A DNA stretch of 64,000 nucleotides. It comes from Granulicella sp. (GTDB lineage Bacteria; Acidobacteriota; Terriglobia; Terriglobales; Acidobacteriaceae). The stretch is from assembly GCA_025408425.1 (NCBI GenBank), contig JANXYX010000040.1, positions 48,158 through 112,157 of the forward strand, given 5' to 3'. Position numbers and translations under genes: made by a program. The notes below the pieces were generated by a model. That model made no database searches. It was not told where the DNA came from and was given only the letters and a program-made list of their open reading frames with translations. This document shows, piece after piece, positions 55,459 through 64,000 of this stretch. Position 1 is the stretch's first letter; every line of letters begins with the position of its first letter.

Positions 55459-55857
55459 TTACCAGACTTCGCAGAGGATTTCGCCGCCAACACCTTCGCG
55501 ACGGGCCTGACGACCAGTCATCACACCCTTGGGCGTGGTCATGATGGAGATGCCGAGACCACCCTGAACACGACGAATCTCGTCGCGACCGAGGTACACG
55601 CGGCAACCGGGACGGGAGACGCGCTGAAGATCACGGATAACGGCTTCATTGTTTGGGCCGTACTTGAGATAAACGCGGATGACCTTTTGGCCGTTCTCTT
55701 CAGTTGGCTTAAAGTTTGCGATGTAGCCCTCCTCCTTGAGGATGCGGGCGATCTCGGACTTTAGCTTGGAAGCGGGGACGTCGAGCTTCTGGTGACGCGC
55801 ACGGATGGAATTACGGATGCGGGTCAGGAAGTCTGCTACTGGATCAGTGAGGTTCAT
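55459..55857 (-). CDS. rpsH: 30S ribosomal protein S8
   Basis: 132 residues from the ATG at 55855-55857 with AAGGAG upstream; the longer open frame upstream lacks conservation. MNLTDPVADFLTRIRNS opens the family, and RVSRPGCRVYLGRDEI with GGLGISIMTTPKGVMTGRQARREGVGGEILCEVW closes it. S8 organises the 16S central domain and is the usual spc-operon repressor. Confidence 0.97.
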   Translation of the reverse strand: MNLTDPVADFLTRIRNSIRARHQKLDVPASKLKSEIARILKEEGYIANFKPTEENGQKVIRVYLKYGPNNEAVIRDLQRVSRPGCRVYLGRDEIRRVQGGLGISIMTTPKGVMTGRQARREGVGGEILCEVW

Positions 55858-56022
55858 TCGTTCTCCTTCACTCCCCGTTCGCTCATGAGTATCTCTCACG
55901 AGAACCAGCGGGAATGTTTGGTACAGGTGATGGATCCAGACTGCAGCGTCTTGAGCGTGAGCCTTGACGGAGGTCTCTGGAGTAACCATGCGACAGCAGC
56001 CGCACAGATGTGAACTCTTAGT

Positions 56023-56208
56023 CTACCAGCTGGATTTGACTACGCCCGGAATTTCTCCCTTGAGGGCGAGGTTGCGGAAGCATAGACGGCAGACACCGAA
56101 CTTCCGGAGGAAGGCACGGGGGCGGCCGCAGAGCTGGCAGCGGTTATGCTGGCGAGACTTGAACTTTGGGGTCCTTGCATCTTTGACGCGTTTTGCTGTG
56201 GTTGCCAT
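56023..56208 (-). CDS. rpsN: 30S ribosomal protein S14, zinc (type Z) form
   Basis: 61 residues with the two CxxC pairs [20 protein letters not shown] that bind zinc, and the end [11 protein letters not shown]. The short zinc form is usual in this genomic slot, between rplE and rpsH. Confidence 0.97.
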   Translation of the reverse strand: MATTAKRVKDARTPKFKSRQHNRCQLCGRPRAFLRKFGVCRLCFRNLALKGEIPGVVKSSW

Positions 56209-56265
56209 GTATTTTGCTCTCGATCTTGACTGTAAACTTTTTGAGGCCGTAGCCTGACTACTGAA

Positions 56266-56814
56266 CTATGCTCCTACGCGGAAGGGCATACCGAATGCCT
56301 TGAGCAAAGCACGAGCACCGTTATCATCCTTCGCAGTGGTGACGATGGTGACGTTCATACCCTTGAGCTTGTCCACCTTTGCATAGTCAATTTCAGCGAA
56401 GATCAGCTGATCGCGAAGTCCAAGGGTGTAGTTGCCGCGTCCATCAAAGCTCTTCGAGGACACGCCGCGGAAGTCGCGGACGCGTGGAAGCGCGATGGAA
56501 ATGAGGCGGTCAAGAAACTCGTACATCTTTTCGCCACGTAAGGTGACCATTGCACCGATCGGCATACCTTCGCGAACTTTGAATGCAGCGATCGACTTCT
56601 TCGCTTTGGTGGTCACTGGCTTCTGACCAGTAATGGAAGCGAGATCGGCGACCAGGGGATCCATGATCTTGACGTTCTGGGTGGCTTCGCCGAGACCCAT
56701 GTTGATGACAATCTTCTCCAGCTTCGGAATCGCCATGGGATTGGTGATGTTGAGGTCCTTAGCAAGGGCCTGTTTGATCTCTGTCTCGTACTTCTCTTTG
56801 AATCGTGCTGCCAT
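56266..56814 (-). CDS. rplE: 50S ribosomal protein L5
   Basis: 182 residues. The conserved [38 protein letters not shown] and [26 protein letters not shown] segments identify L5, which binds 5S rRNA and contacts the P-site tRNA. Confidence 0.97.
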   Translation of the reverse strand: MAARFKEKYETEIKQALAKDLNITNPMAIPKLEKIVINMGLGEATQNVKIMDPLVADLASITGQKPVTTKAKKSIAAFKVREGMPIGAMVTLRGEKMYEFLDRLISIALPRVRDFRGVSSKSFDGRGNYTLGLRDQLIFAEIDYAKVDKLKGMNVTIVTTAKDDNGARALLKAFGMPFRVGA

Positions 56815-56903
56815 GATTGGTCTGCGCTTTCTCCACGGATGCCGGGGTGGGATATATTCCGTTTACCGATACGTGGGGTGATCCCTTGAAACAGTGGCTA
56901 TTG

Positions 56904-57233
56904 TTAGCGCTTCTTCTCAGGGATGGTGGTGCCACTTGCCTTTGAGAAGCGGACTTTCTTGTCGCCTTCCATACGAGATCCGACACGAGTCTTCTTGCCG
57001 TCTGCATCAAGAAGCATGACGTTAGAGACGTGGATGGTAGATTCCTGCTCGGCAATGCCGCCCTTGATGTTCTGCTGGGGGTTGGGCTTGACGTGCTTCT
57101 TGACCATCATGACGCCTTCAACAAGAAGGCGATTCTTCTCGGCGATGACGCGGAGAACGCGGCCCTGCTTGCCCTTGTCTTTACCTGCGATAACTTCGAC
57201 TTTATCGTTACGTTTGATCTTGATGCCAGCCAT
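56904..57233 (-). CDS. rplX: 50S ribosomal protein L24
   Basis: 109 residues. The KOW motif is KIKRNDKVEVIAGKDKGKQGRVLRV, followed by GVMMVKKHVKPNPQQNIKGGI and HVSNVMLLDADGKKTRVG. L24 starts 50S assembly. Confidence 0.97.
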   Translation of the reverse strand: MAGIKIKRNDKVEVIAGKDKGKQGRVLRVIAEKNRLLVEGVMMVKKHVKPNPQQNIKGGIAEQESTIHVSNVMLLDADGKKTRVGSRMEGDKKVRFSKASGTTIPEKKR

Positions 57234-57320
57234 GATTCTCTCTTATCCTCGGCGTTCTGACGGAGCCGGAATCCGCATTAAGACCACCACATGGAGGCGA
57301 TGGCCGAATTTCGTTGACTA

Positions 57321-57692
57321 CTAGATAACCTCAGGTGCGAGCGAAACGATCTTGAGAAACTTCTTCTCACGAAGCTCACGTGCGACTGGGCCGAAGACTC
57401 GGGTGCCGACCGGCTCGTTGGCATCATTGATGACGACAGCTGCGTTTTGGTCGAAGCGGATGTACGTGCCGTCCCGTCGGCGATACTCTTTGCGGGTGCG
57501 GACGATAACTGCCTTTACTACTTTACCCTTTTTCACGGTTCCATCGGGGGAGGCTTCTTTGACAGCGGCGGTTACAACGTCGCCGAGGCCAGCTTTCTTG
57601 CCTAGACCGCCACCGAGGGGCAGGATCACCTGCAGCTTGCGTGCGCCAGAGTTGTCGGCCACGTCAAGGATAGTTCTCATTTGTACTGACAT
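57321..57692 (-). CDS. rplN: 50S ribosomal protein L14
   Basis: 123 residues from the ATG at 57690-57692 with AGGAG upstream. [19 protein letters not shown] and [23 protein letters not shown] identify L14, and the end [18 protein letters not shown] is standard. First gene of the classical spc operon. Confidence 0.97.
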   Translation of the reverse strand: MSVQMRTILDVADNSGARKLQVILPLGGGLGKKAGLGDVVTAAVKEASPDGTVKKGKVVKAVIVRTRKEYRRRDGTYIRFDQNAAVVINDANEPVGTRVFGPVARELREKKFLKIVSLAPEVI

Positions 57693-57775
57693 CGTTCTTC
57701 TCCTGGGTGTAACGGCCCGGGGCAAATGCCCCTTGTGCCCAATTGCTTTTCATGAGGCCGAAGCCTCTTGGCTGA

Positions 57776-58123
57776 TTACTTAGCTTCGGTCGCAGCTGCC
57801 GTTTTATCGTCAGCGATCTGGGCGAGCGAAGAACGGCGGACGATCTCTTCGAGAGACCAGCGCTTCAGCTTGGACAGTGGGCGTGCCTCACGAATACGGA
57901 CCACGTCACCGACTCGCGCAGAGTTCTGTTCGTCATGAGCGTAGAACTTCTTGTTGGACTTGAGGACGCGCTTGTACTTAGGGTGCGCCTTACGCATTTC
58001 GATCTCGACGACGATCGTCTTTTGCATCTTGGTCGAGACTACAAGGCCAACCTTCTCATTGCGTCGGGATGCCTGGGGCTCGGCGGATGTCTGCGCTGCG
58101 GTGGTATTGGGTGTCTCTGACAT
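57776..58123 (-). CDS. rpsQ: 30S ribosomal protein S17
   Basis: 115 residues against about 85 in model S17. The core GLVVSTKMQKTIVVEIEMRK and HDEQNSARVGDVVRIREARPLSKLKRW is flanked by extra N-terminal (about 20, Thr/Ala/Glu-rich) and C-terminal (about 15) residues. It starts 2 nt after the rpmC stop. Confidence 0.96.
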   Translation of the reverse strand: MSETPNTTAAQTSAEPQASRRNEKVGLVVSTKMQKTIVVEIEMRKAHPKYKRVLKSNKKFYAHDEQNSARVGDVVRIREARPLSKLKRWSLEEIVRRSSLAQIADDKTAAATEAK

Positions 58124-58125
58124 AG

Positions 58126-58401
58126 TTAGGCCTTCTTCGCTTTCTTGCGGGCGGTACGGGTGCTCTTTGCCGGCGCGACGTTCGCAACGACGGGTTCAGC
58201 CGCCTTTTCTACTGCCAGCGAACGCTGACGGGTTACGGTCTGGATCCGCGCGATATCTAGCTTGAGAGTGCGGAGCTTCTTGAGGCCTTCGACGTTGCCG
58301 AGGCTCTTCTGAAACTTAATACGGAAGAGTTGCTCCGCAGCGGTGGCCTGCTGCTTGACTAGCTCTTCGTCACTTAGATTACGGATCTTTTCGAGTTCCA
58401 T
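58126..58401 (-). CDS. rpmC: 50S ribosomal protein L29
   Basis: 91 residues. The L29 coiled-hairpin core MELEKIRNLSDEELVKQQAT ... FRIKFQKSLGNVEGLKKLRTLKLDIARIQTV takes about 62 residues; an Ala/Lys-rich tail (KSTRTARKKAKKA) adds the rest. L29 lies at the exit tunnel and binds SRP and trigger factor. Confidence 0.95.
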   Translation of the reverse strand: MELEKIRNLSDEELVKQQATAAEQLFRIKFQKSLGNVEGLKKLRTLKLDIARIQTVTRQRSLAVEKAAEPVVANVAPAKSTRTARKKAKKA

Positions 58402-58424
58402 TATTTTATCCTTGAGACAAATTC

Positions 58425-58859
58425 TTACTTGGCTGCGACCGTTGCCTTGACGTCGTGGCGCATGACGAAGCTGGTCTTGAGCGGGAGCTTGTGGGCGGCG
58501 AGACGCATGGCCTCACGAGCAAGCTCGGGGGATACACCTTCCATCTCGAACAGGATTTTGCCGGGACGGACGACGGCGACCCAATGATCGGGAGCCCCCT
58601 TACCCTTACCCATACGGGTCTCGGCAGGCTTCTTGGTGATGGGCTTGTCCGGAAAGAGACGAAGCCAGACTTTACCACCGCGCTTGATGAAGCGCGTCAT
58701 GGCGATACGGCTGGCCTCGATCTGGCGGTCGGTAATGTAACCGCACTCCATGACCTTGAGGCCGAAGTCACCGAACGAAAGATCGGAGCCGCGCCACGCC
58801 TTGCCACACATGCGGCCGCGCTGCTGCTTGCGATACTTGACCTTCTTTGGCATCAACAT
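58425..58859 (-). CDS. rplP: 50S ribosomal protein L16
   Basis: 144 residues. It starts at the ATG at 58857-58859 (GAGGG upstream), with a second ATG two codons in. [21 protein letters not shown] and [38 protein letters not shown] are diagnostic. L16 organises the A-site of the 50S. Confidence 0.97.
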   Translation of the reverse strand: MLMPKKVKYRKQQRGRMCGKAWRGSDLSFGDFGLKVMECGYITDRQIEASRIAMTRFIKRGGKVWLRLFPDKPITKKPAETRMGKGKGAPDHWVAVVRPGKILFEMEGVSPELAREAMRLAAHKLPLKTSFVMRHDVKATVAAK

Positions 58860-58928
58860 AAGAAAACCCTCTTCACTCTTTCGGGGAGACGTTGCTCCCC
58901 TAAAACTCCGGCGATGCCGGGGAAAACT

Positions 58929-59603
58929 TTACGATGCGAACGCGCTGGTGGGAACGCCTTGATCGCGGCGCTTCTTCTGCTCGTAGATATCGCCACGGTA
59001 GACCCATGTCTTGACGCCGATAATGCCATAGGTGGTGTGAGCCTCAGCAAAACCATAATCAATGTCGGCGCGCAACGTGTGCAGTGGGAGCCGACCCTGG
59101 AGATACCATTCGGAGCGGGCGATCTCGTTTCCGTTGAGACGACCGGAGACGCGAACCTTGATTCCCTTGCATCCAAAACGAAGGGCGGAGTCAACCGACT
59201 TCCGCATCGCACGCCGGAAGCTGACGCGCTTCTCGAGCTGCAGGGCGATGTTCTCGGCGACGAGCTGAGCATCGAGCTCCGGCTTGTTGACCTCGAGAAT
59301 ATCGATGAAGACCTCGCGGCTGGTGCGCTTCTGAATGTCGGCCTTCAGCTTGTCAATCTCGGCACCCTTGCGACCAATTATGATTCCAGGACGCGCAGTG
59401 CGGATGATCAAGCGCAACTTGTTACCTGGGCGCTCAACTTCTACGGAACTGACGCCGGCAGCCTTCAGCTTCTCGCGCAGCTCGGCCTTCAGCTTGACGT
59501 CCTCGACTAGCAGCTTGTCGTAGCCACGTTCCACGAACCAGCGCGACTTCCACGGCTTGTTGATGCCGAGGCGAAACCCATACGGATGGACTTTCTGTCC
59601 CAT
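58929..59603 (-). CDS. rpsC: 30S ribosomal protein S3
   Basis: 224 residues. [23 protein letters not shown], the KH domain [23 protein letters not shown] and the C-terminal [35 protein letters not shown] with [14 protein letters not shown] are complete. S3 lines the mRNA entry channel. Confidence 0.98.
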   Translation of the reverse strand: MGQKVHPYGFRLGINKPWKSRWFVERGYDKLLVEDVKLKAELREKLKAAGVSSVEVERPGNKLRLIIRTARPGIIIGRKGAEIDKLKADIQKRTSREVFIDILEVNKPELDAQLVAENIALQLEKRVSFRRAMRKSVDSALRFGCKGIKVRVSGRLNGNEIARSEWYLQGRLPLHTLRADIDYGFAEAHTTYGIIGVKTWVYRGDIYEQKKRRDQGVPTSAFAS

Positions 59604-59696
59604 ATCTTCCCTTTACTCCGTGCCCTGTGCCGGTTGAGCCGACGGGCAGTATTGCAAAACTTTAATGTTACAAGAAACTTACCGCTTTGAAGCTAG

Positions 59697-60194
59697 TTAC
59701 TTTGCCAATTTCTTGCTGGCTGGCTTCTTGGCTGTTGGCTTCTTGCCTGCGGCTTTTGGTGCGACCGAAGTATCAGCGGCTGGAGCAGCTGCTTTAGTGG
59801 CAACACTAGCAGCATCTGATTTCTTTTCTGCAACGGTCACGATGATGTGGGCAAGCCTGCGCTGGTAGCGGAAGGCGCGACCCATTGGGGCGGGCCGGAT
59901 TCGCTTCATGCGGGGACCTTCGTTCGCAATTGCAGTGCGCACGTAGAGATTGTCAACGTCAACATCTAGTCCCTGCTCCTGGCTGACATAAGTAGCGTTC
60001 TGGATCGCGGAACGCAGTACTTTCTCAATGACTGGAGCCATGCGTTTGGTGCTGAAGTGAACGGTGTTGAGTGCCTGCTCCACGCGAAGGCCCTTGATCA
60101 TGTCAAGAACAAGCTTCGCCTTTTGTGGGCTGGTGCGCTGAAACTTAGCTTCAGCGCGGAACTCTCGGATTGTCTCTGCTACTACCTTAGCCAT
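59697..60194 (-). CDS. rplV: 50S ribosomal protein L22 with Ala/Lys-rich tail
   Basis: 165 residues, about 110 of which are the L22 core (FQRTSPQKAKLVLDMIKGLRVEQALNTVHFSTKRMAP and RAFRYQRRLAHIIVTV, which includes the tunnel-loop region). The last about 50 residues are a low-complexity Ala/Lys/Pro tail (GKKPTAKKPASKKLAK). L22 lines the exit tunnel. Confidence 0.96.
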   Translation of the reverse strand: MAKVVAETIREFRAEAKFQRTSPQKAKLVLDMIKGLRVEQALNTVHFSTKRMAPVIEKVLRSAIQNATYVSQEQGLDVDVDNLYVRTAIANEGPRMKRIRPAPMGRAFRYQRRLAHIIVTVAEKKSDAASVATKAAAPAADTSVAPKAAGKKPTAKKPASKKLAK

Positions 60195-60269
60195 GATCTT
60201 CGTCCTTCAGAACTTCTACTACGCTGCCTGGATGACAGCTAGCGGTGATACGTTACTGCGTCAACCCGT

Positions 60270-60557
60270 CTATTTGGGCTTTGCGGAGGTCTCGCTGGCA
60301 CGTGCCGAGTGGCCCTTGAAGGTGCGGGTAGCCGAAAACTCACCGAGCTTGTGGCCGACCATGTTTTCCGTCACGTAGACCGGAATGAATTTACGGCCGT
60401 TGTGAACAGCAATGGTATGACCAACAAAGTCCGGGTGGATGGTGGACCGGCGGGACCATGTGCGCAGAACCTTCTTGTCGTTGATCTGGTTCATGCCAGT
60501 GATCTTGGACATGAGGTGGCCGTCGATAAAGGGACCTTTTTTAGCTGAACGTGACAT
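60270..60557 (-). CDS. rpsS: 30S ribosomal protein S19
   Basis: 95 residues from the ATG at 60555-60557; the open frame upstream is not conserved. [61 protein letters not shown] and KGHSA match S19 throughout. Confidence 0.97.
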   Translation of the reverse strand: MSRSAKKGPFIDGHLMSKITGMNQINDKKVLRTWSRRSTIHPDFVGHTIAVHNGRKFIPVYVTENMVGHKLGEFSATRTFKGHSARASETSAKPK

Positions 60558-60666
60558 TTTGCTGAGCTCCGACTTTCTTTGTTGCGATGCTGGATACGAC
60601 GAATCTCTCAATTGCGAGACTTGGTGTTGCTGTGCCACAGGTACTGCCTACTGAATTTCTAATTCG

Positions 60667-61491
60667 CTACTTGTTACGACGCTTGACGATGAATACATCT
60701 GTGCGCTTGTTGTTGCGGGTCTTGTAACCGCGTGTCGGCTGGCCCCAGGGGGTTACCGGGTGGCGTCCGCCCGAGGTCTTACCTTCACCACCACCGTGTG
60801 GGTGATCAACAGGATTCATTGATACGCCACGGTTGGCAGGGCGAATACCCTTCCAACGGTTGCGACCGGCCTTACCGATGGTGACGTTCTCGTGATCTGT
60901 ATTTCCAACTTGGCCGATGGTCGCCATGCACTCGACGAGAACCTTCCGGGTTTCGCCCGAGGGTAGCTTGAGGAGAGCGTAATCGCCTTCCTTGGCGACC
61001 AATTGAACTGCCGCACCGGCGGAGCGTGCCATCTGAGCACCCTTTCCAGGGCGAAGCTCAATGTTATGCACCGTGGTACCAGACGGGATGTTCTTCAACG
61101 GCAGAGCATTGCCAACAAGAATATCGGCATTCGGGCCGCTCATGATTGACTGTCCGACCGTGAGACCGACTGGCTGGATGATGTAACGCTTTTCGCCGTC
61201 TGCGTAGTTGACGAGTGCGATGCGGGAGCTACGGTTTGGATCGTACTCGATAGTGGCGACTGTACCTGGGATCCCGTACTTGTCACGCTTGAAGTCGATG
61301 AGGCGCAGCTTCTGCTTGTGACCGCCACCTTGGTGGCGCATGGTGAGAGCACCCGTGCTGTTTCGTCCTCCGGTACGCGGCTTGACGGCGAGCAACGGCT
61401 TGTACGGCGTATCCGTCGTGATGTCGCTATTGACTAGCTTCGTCGCAAAGCGGAGTGAAGGGGTGATCGGTCGAAATGATTTAATCGGCAT
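60667..61491 (-). CDS. rplB: 50S ribosomal protein L2
   Basis: 274 residues. [52 protein letters not shown] and the peptidyl-transferase-near [34 protein letters not shown] (with the conserved His) are complete. Confidence 0.98.
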   Translation of the reverse strand: MPIKSFRPITPSLRFATKLVNSDITTDTPYKPLLAVKPRTGGRNSTGALTMRHQGGGHKQKLRLIDFKRDKYGIPGTVATIEYDPNRSSRIALVNYADGEKRYIIQPVGLTVGQSIMSGPNADILVGNALPLKNIPSGTTVHNIELRPGKGAQMARSAGAAVQLVAKEGDYALLKLPSGETRKVLVECMATIGQVGNTDHENVTIGKAGRNRWKGIRPANRGVSMNPVDHPHGGGEGKTSGGRHPVTPWGQPTRGYKTRNNKRTDVFIVKRRNK

Positions 61492-61580
61492 CGTCTTTGT
61501 TCCTTGCCTGTTCTTCTTTATTTCGGCACGCGGCTGAAGTGATCAGCGGCGATTCGGTTTACTTGAATCTGTTTCGTGCA

Positions 61581-61874
61581 TTAGAGGCTATTGAGATATT
61601 CCGGCATCTTCTCGCCCTCTTTAAGGCGAACATATGCCTTCTTCCAGTCAGGACGGTAACCGGAGTACTTACCACGGCGGCGTTCTTTTCCTTCAACCGT
61701 AGCAGTACGGACACCAGTAACCTTGACTTTGAAGAGGGTCTCGACAGCTTGCTTGACTTCGGTCTTGGTGGCCTTGAGAGCAACCTCGAAGACTAGCGTG
61801 TTCTGAGTTTCTTTGACGCCCATGCCCTTCTCAGTGATCAAGGGACGACGAATAACGGTATAGAGGGTCGGCAT
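61581..61874 (-). CDS. rplW: 50S ribosomal protein L23
   Basis: 97 residues. IRRPLITEKGMGVKETQNTLVFEVALKATKTEVKQAVETLF is the L23 signature. It sits at the tunnel exit, where trigger factor docks. The start codon overlaps the rplD stop (TAATG). Confidence 0.97.
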   Translation of the reverse strand: MPTLYTVIRRPLITEKGMGVKETQNTLVFEVALKATKTEVKQAVETLFKVKVTGVRTATVEGKERRRGKYSGYRPDWKKAYVRLKEGEKMPEYLNSL

Positions 61875-62551
61875 TATGCAACCTCCTTCTGGGCAGCGGC
61901 CTTGCTGCGCTTGGAGACGAACTTCTTCAATGTGTCCTGCAGGGCTTCGATTGCATCCTTCGAAAAGACTGCGTGCTCGTAGCGGAGCAAGTCGTAGGGG
62001 TGAACTTCAGAGCTGAGCACAAGTTCAACTCCATCGAGGTTGCGTGAACCGAGGTAAAGCTTTTCGTCAAGCTTACGGCTGCTTTCAACCAAGAGGGTAG
62101 TCTTTCCGGCCTCGAGCTTGTTGAGCGCAGTGCGGAAGAGTTTGGTCTTAGCTTCGGGAACTTCAAAGGAGTCGACAATGGTGAACTTGCCATCGGCGAT
62201 CTTTGCAGAGATTGCGGAACGAAGGGCCCCCATCAATTTTTTCTGCGGGAAAGCGTACTCGTAGCTACGGGGCTGAGGTCCGTGAACCGTACCGCCACCG
62301 CGCCAGAGGGGACTACGAATGGAGCCGACGCGAGCGCGACCGGTTCCCTTCTGCTTCCAGAGCTTCTTGCCGGCGCCGGAGACGTTCTTGCGGGTCTTGG
62401 TGGCAGCCGTTCCCTGACGGAGGGCGGCTCTATAGTGCTTGACCGACTCCCAGAGGAGAGCGTCATTTATCTCGTCAGCGAAAACCTCATCGATGAGCTC
62501 GAACTCTCCGACTTTGGCTCCAGCGAGGTTTACTACGTTGATGTTTGCCAT
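61874..62551 (-). CDS. rplD: 50S ribosomal protein L4
   Basis: 225 residues. KTRKNVSGAGKKLWKQKGTGRARVGSIRSPLWRGGGTVHGPQPRSY is the extended loop that reaches the exit tunnel. ALRSAISAK and SSRKLDEKLYLGSRNLDGVELV follow. In E. coli L4 represses the S10 operon. Coupled to rplW. Confidence 0.97.
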   Translation of the reverse strand: MANINVVNLAGAKVGEFELIDEVFADEINDALLWESVKHYRAALRQGTAATKTRKNVSGAGKKLWKQKGTGRARVGSIRSPLWRGGGTVHGPQPRSYEYAFPQKKLMGALRSAISAKIADGKFTIVDSFEVPEAKTKLFRTALNKLEAGKTTLLVESSRKLDEKLYLGSRNLDGVELVLSSEVHPYDLLRYEHAVFSKDAIEALQDTLKKFVSKRSKAAAQKEVA

Positions 62552-62568
62552 CGTTCTTCTCTCTTCAC

Positions 62569-62590
62569 GCTCGCCATCTATGCGGCGAGC
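62569..62590 (-). terminator. Hairpin between rplC and rplD
   Basis: GCTCGCC (62569-62575) and GGCGAGC (62584-62590) form a perfect 7-bp stem with an 8-base loop in the about 100-nt gap between rplC and rplD. No T run. Confidence 0.4.
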
Positions 62591-62650
62591 AATAACTTTG
62601 TTTGGCAGGCGGCTTGGAGTAACAAGCGAAGCCGCTCAGCTGCTGATTTA

Positions 62651-63391
62651 TTACTTCTTCTTGGAAGGTGCTGCCTTCTTCGAAGCCTTCAATGCGTCCT
62701 TGGTTGCGGCACCGGCGAAGCCACGACGCTCACGCGGTGGAGCCTTAGCCTTGGAAATGAGGACGAATCCGTCGCGTGGGCCGGGTACCGCACCCTCGAC
62801 CAGCAAAAGGTTATCCTCTACGTCGACGCCAAGAATGCGCAGATTGCGAACTGTGATCTGTGCATGACCCATGTGACCGGGCATGCGCTGACCTGGGAAT
62901 ACGCGCGAAGGAAAAGATGAGGCGCCGATGGAGCCCTGTACCTGGAACATGTGACCGTGCGACTTGGGTCCGCCGCCGAAACCGTGGCGACGGATCACGC
63001 CAGCAAAACCTCGGCCTTTGGATGTGCCAATTACATCGACAAACTTCTCATCAGAGAAAATGTCGACGAGAATGCGATCGCCAGCTTTCGCAAGAACTTT
63101 CTCTTCGCCATCAACAGTCTTGACGGCCTCGAGAGCAACTTCCTTAATCATTCGAACAGGTGGAACGTTCGACTTAGCGAAGTGGCCGGTCATAGCTTTA
63201 TTGACCTTGGATGCCTTGATGAAATCGACATAGCCGATTTGAGCGGCTTCGTAGCCATCTTTCGCCAGGGTCTTCAGCTGAGTGATGACACAGGGACCAG
63301 CCTTGAGGACGGTGACGGGGTGGACGTCGCCGCGGTCATCGAATAGCTGGGTCATACCGATTTTCTTGCCGAGAATTCCTACTACTGACAT
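62651..63391 (-). CDS. rplC: 50S ribosomal protein L3
   Basis: 246 residues. [31 protein letters not shown] opens it, and the central [26 protein letters not shown] plus [22 protein letters not shown] are diagnostic. The Lys/Ala-rich last 30 residues are an extension. Confidence 0.97.
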   Translation of the reverse strand: MSVVGILGKKIGMTQLFDDRGDVHPVTVLKAGPCVITQLKTLAKDGYEAAQIGYVDFIKASKVNKAMTGHFAKSNVPPVRMIKEVALEAVKTVDGEEKVLAKAGDRILVDIFSDEKFVDVIGTSKGRGFAGVIRRHGFGGGPKSHGHMFQVQGSIGASSFPSRVFPGQRMPGHMGHAQITVRNLRILGVDVEDNLLLVEGAVPGPRDGFVLISKAKAPPRERRGFAGAATKDALKASKKAAPSKKK

Positions 63392-63458
63392 CGCTATTTC
63401 CTTTCCTCATCATGCTGTGCAGATCGCATCAGCACTGCCGGGTAATTACGTCGTGGAG

Positions 63459-63776
63459 CTACTTTTGGACCGTCTTGATCTCGACGTCAACACCAGCAGG
63501 GAGATCAAGCTTCATCAGCGCGTCCACTGTCTGCTGGGTGGGTTCAAGAATGTCGATAAGCCGCTTGTGGGTGCGAATCTCAAAAGCCTCGCGAGACTTT
63601 TTGTCTACGTGGGGCGAGCGGAGAACGCAGTACTTGTTTTTCATGGTTGGCAGGGGGATGGGGCCCGCAACCTGAGCGCCTGTGCGCTTGGCAGTCTCGA
63701 CAATCTCTCCCGTGGAGGTGTCAAGGACGCGGTAGTCATATGCCTTCAACCGAATTCGAATTCTCTGTCCAGCCAT
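63459..63776 (-). CDS. rpsJ: 30S ribosomal protein S10
   Basis: 105 residues. [71 protein letters not shown] is the S10/NusE core, only mentioned here in part. S10 also joins NusB in antitermination. First r-protein gene after tuf, 92 nt away. Confidence 0.97.
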   Translation of the reverse strand: MAGQRIRIRLKAYDYRVLDTSTGEIVETAKRTGAQVAGPIPLPTMKNKYCVLRSPHVDKKSREAFEIRTHKRLIDILEPTQQTVDALMKLDLPAGVDVEIKTVQK

Positions 63777-63868
63777 TGTTAGTCTCTTTTCTAGTTACTC
63801 AAAGATCGCTTGGAGTGGCTATCGGCCATGAACTTCTGCATGCTCCGACAGCCCTCGTTATTCTTGAC

Positions 63869-64000
63869 CTACTTGATGATTTCGCTGATGGTACCTGCTC
63901 CGACGGTGCGTCCACCTTCGCGGATAGCGAAGCGGAGGCCCTTTTCCATCGCAACCGGGGTGTGCAGCGTGATCTCGAGCGAGATGTTATCGCCCGGCAT
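63869..64000 (-). CDS. tuf: Elongation factor Tu, C-terminal 43 residues (cut by the window edge)
   Basis: The minus-strand frame that enters from the right edge reads [20 protein letters not shown] and then [23 protein letters not shown] before a TAG at 63869-63871. This is the EF-Tu domain 3 end. The first Met here is internal, not the start. tuf upstream of rpsJ is the usual str-S10 junction. Confidence 0.95.
   Translation of the reverse strand: MPGDNISLEITLHTPVAMEKGLRFAIREGGRTVGAGTISEIIK

Overview
The window looks like a chromosomal segment of a soil bacterium of the Acidobacteriota, most likely family Acidobacteriaceae (Granulicella/Terriglobus/Edaphobacter type). This assignment is an inference from protein style: a very large NHL/Ig-like secreted protein, an Oar-type TonB receptor with a carboxypeptidase-regulatory-like N-terminus, DUF1680 beta-L-arabinofuranosidases with Tat signals, RHS modules and a high-GC genome. 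No 16S gene is present to confirm it.

Left part (1-17 kb). Two minus-strand genes for molybdenum-enzyme maturation (XdhC/CoxI-like and a MobA/MocA-like nucleotidyltransferase) are followed by a 1583-residue secreted NHL-repeat/Ig-like protein and a beta-barrel/OmpA-like protein. Then come tRNA-Pro(CGG), a membrane diguanylate cyclase, a free-standing AdoCbl-dependent ethanolamine ammonia-lyase (eutB-eutC), a cysteine synthase, an O-methyltransferase and an alditol-oxidase-like FAD enzyme.

Middle part (17-28.6 kb). This is an arabinan/arabinoside utilisation locus, all on the minus strand: GH127, an Oar/SusC-like TonB receptor (interrupted by a 1-nt frameshift in a homopolymer), a TPR lipo/periplasmic-type protein and a second DUF1680 enzyme. 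Five near-palindromic LacI-family-type operators (GAAAACGTTTTC-like) lie beside recognisable promoters of three of these transcription units, which defines a local regulon whose regulator is not in the window. Decayed RHS modules flank the locus on both sides: one RHS core with a glucosaminidase-like tip, and one nonsense-interrupted tip next to a two-helix membrane protein.

Central information-processing genes (28.8-41.7 kb). The usual rimP-nusA-infB-(DUF503)-rbfA-nrnA cluster is split. DUF503-rbfA-nrnA (followed by an ArnT-like glycosyltransferase and a GNAT) lies 5' of guaB and of rimP-nusA-infB. Two inverted copies of a 250-310 bp intergenic element lie beside the two halves. The strand composition bias changes sign in the same interval. 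A decayed GH27 C-terminal domain and a promoter plus intrinsic-terminator leader precede rimP.

Right part (41.7-64 kb). An M24 peptidase, two small overlapping membrane-protein genes and a GAF-PAS-GGDEF cyclase are followed by the S10-spc-alpha ribosomal-protein supercluster on the minus strand, from the 3' end of tuf (right edge) through rpsJ...rpsQ, rplN...secY-adk-map-infA-rpmJ, to rpsM-rpsK-rpsD-rpoA-rplQ. Many gaps in this cluster carry perfect hairpins. Several of its proteins have long low-complexity tails, and infA and adk start with TTG.
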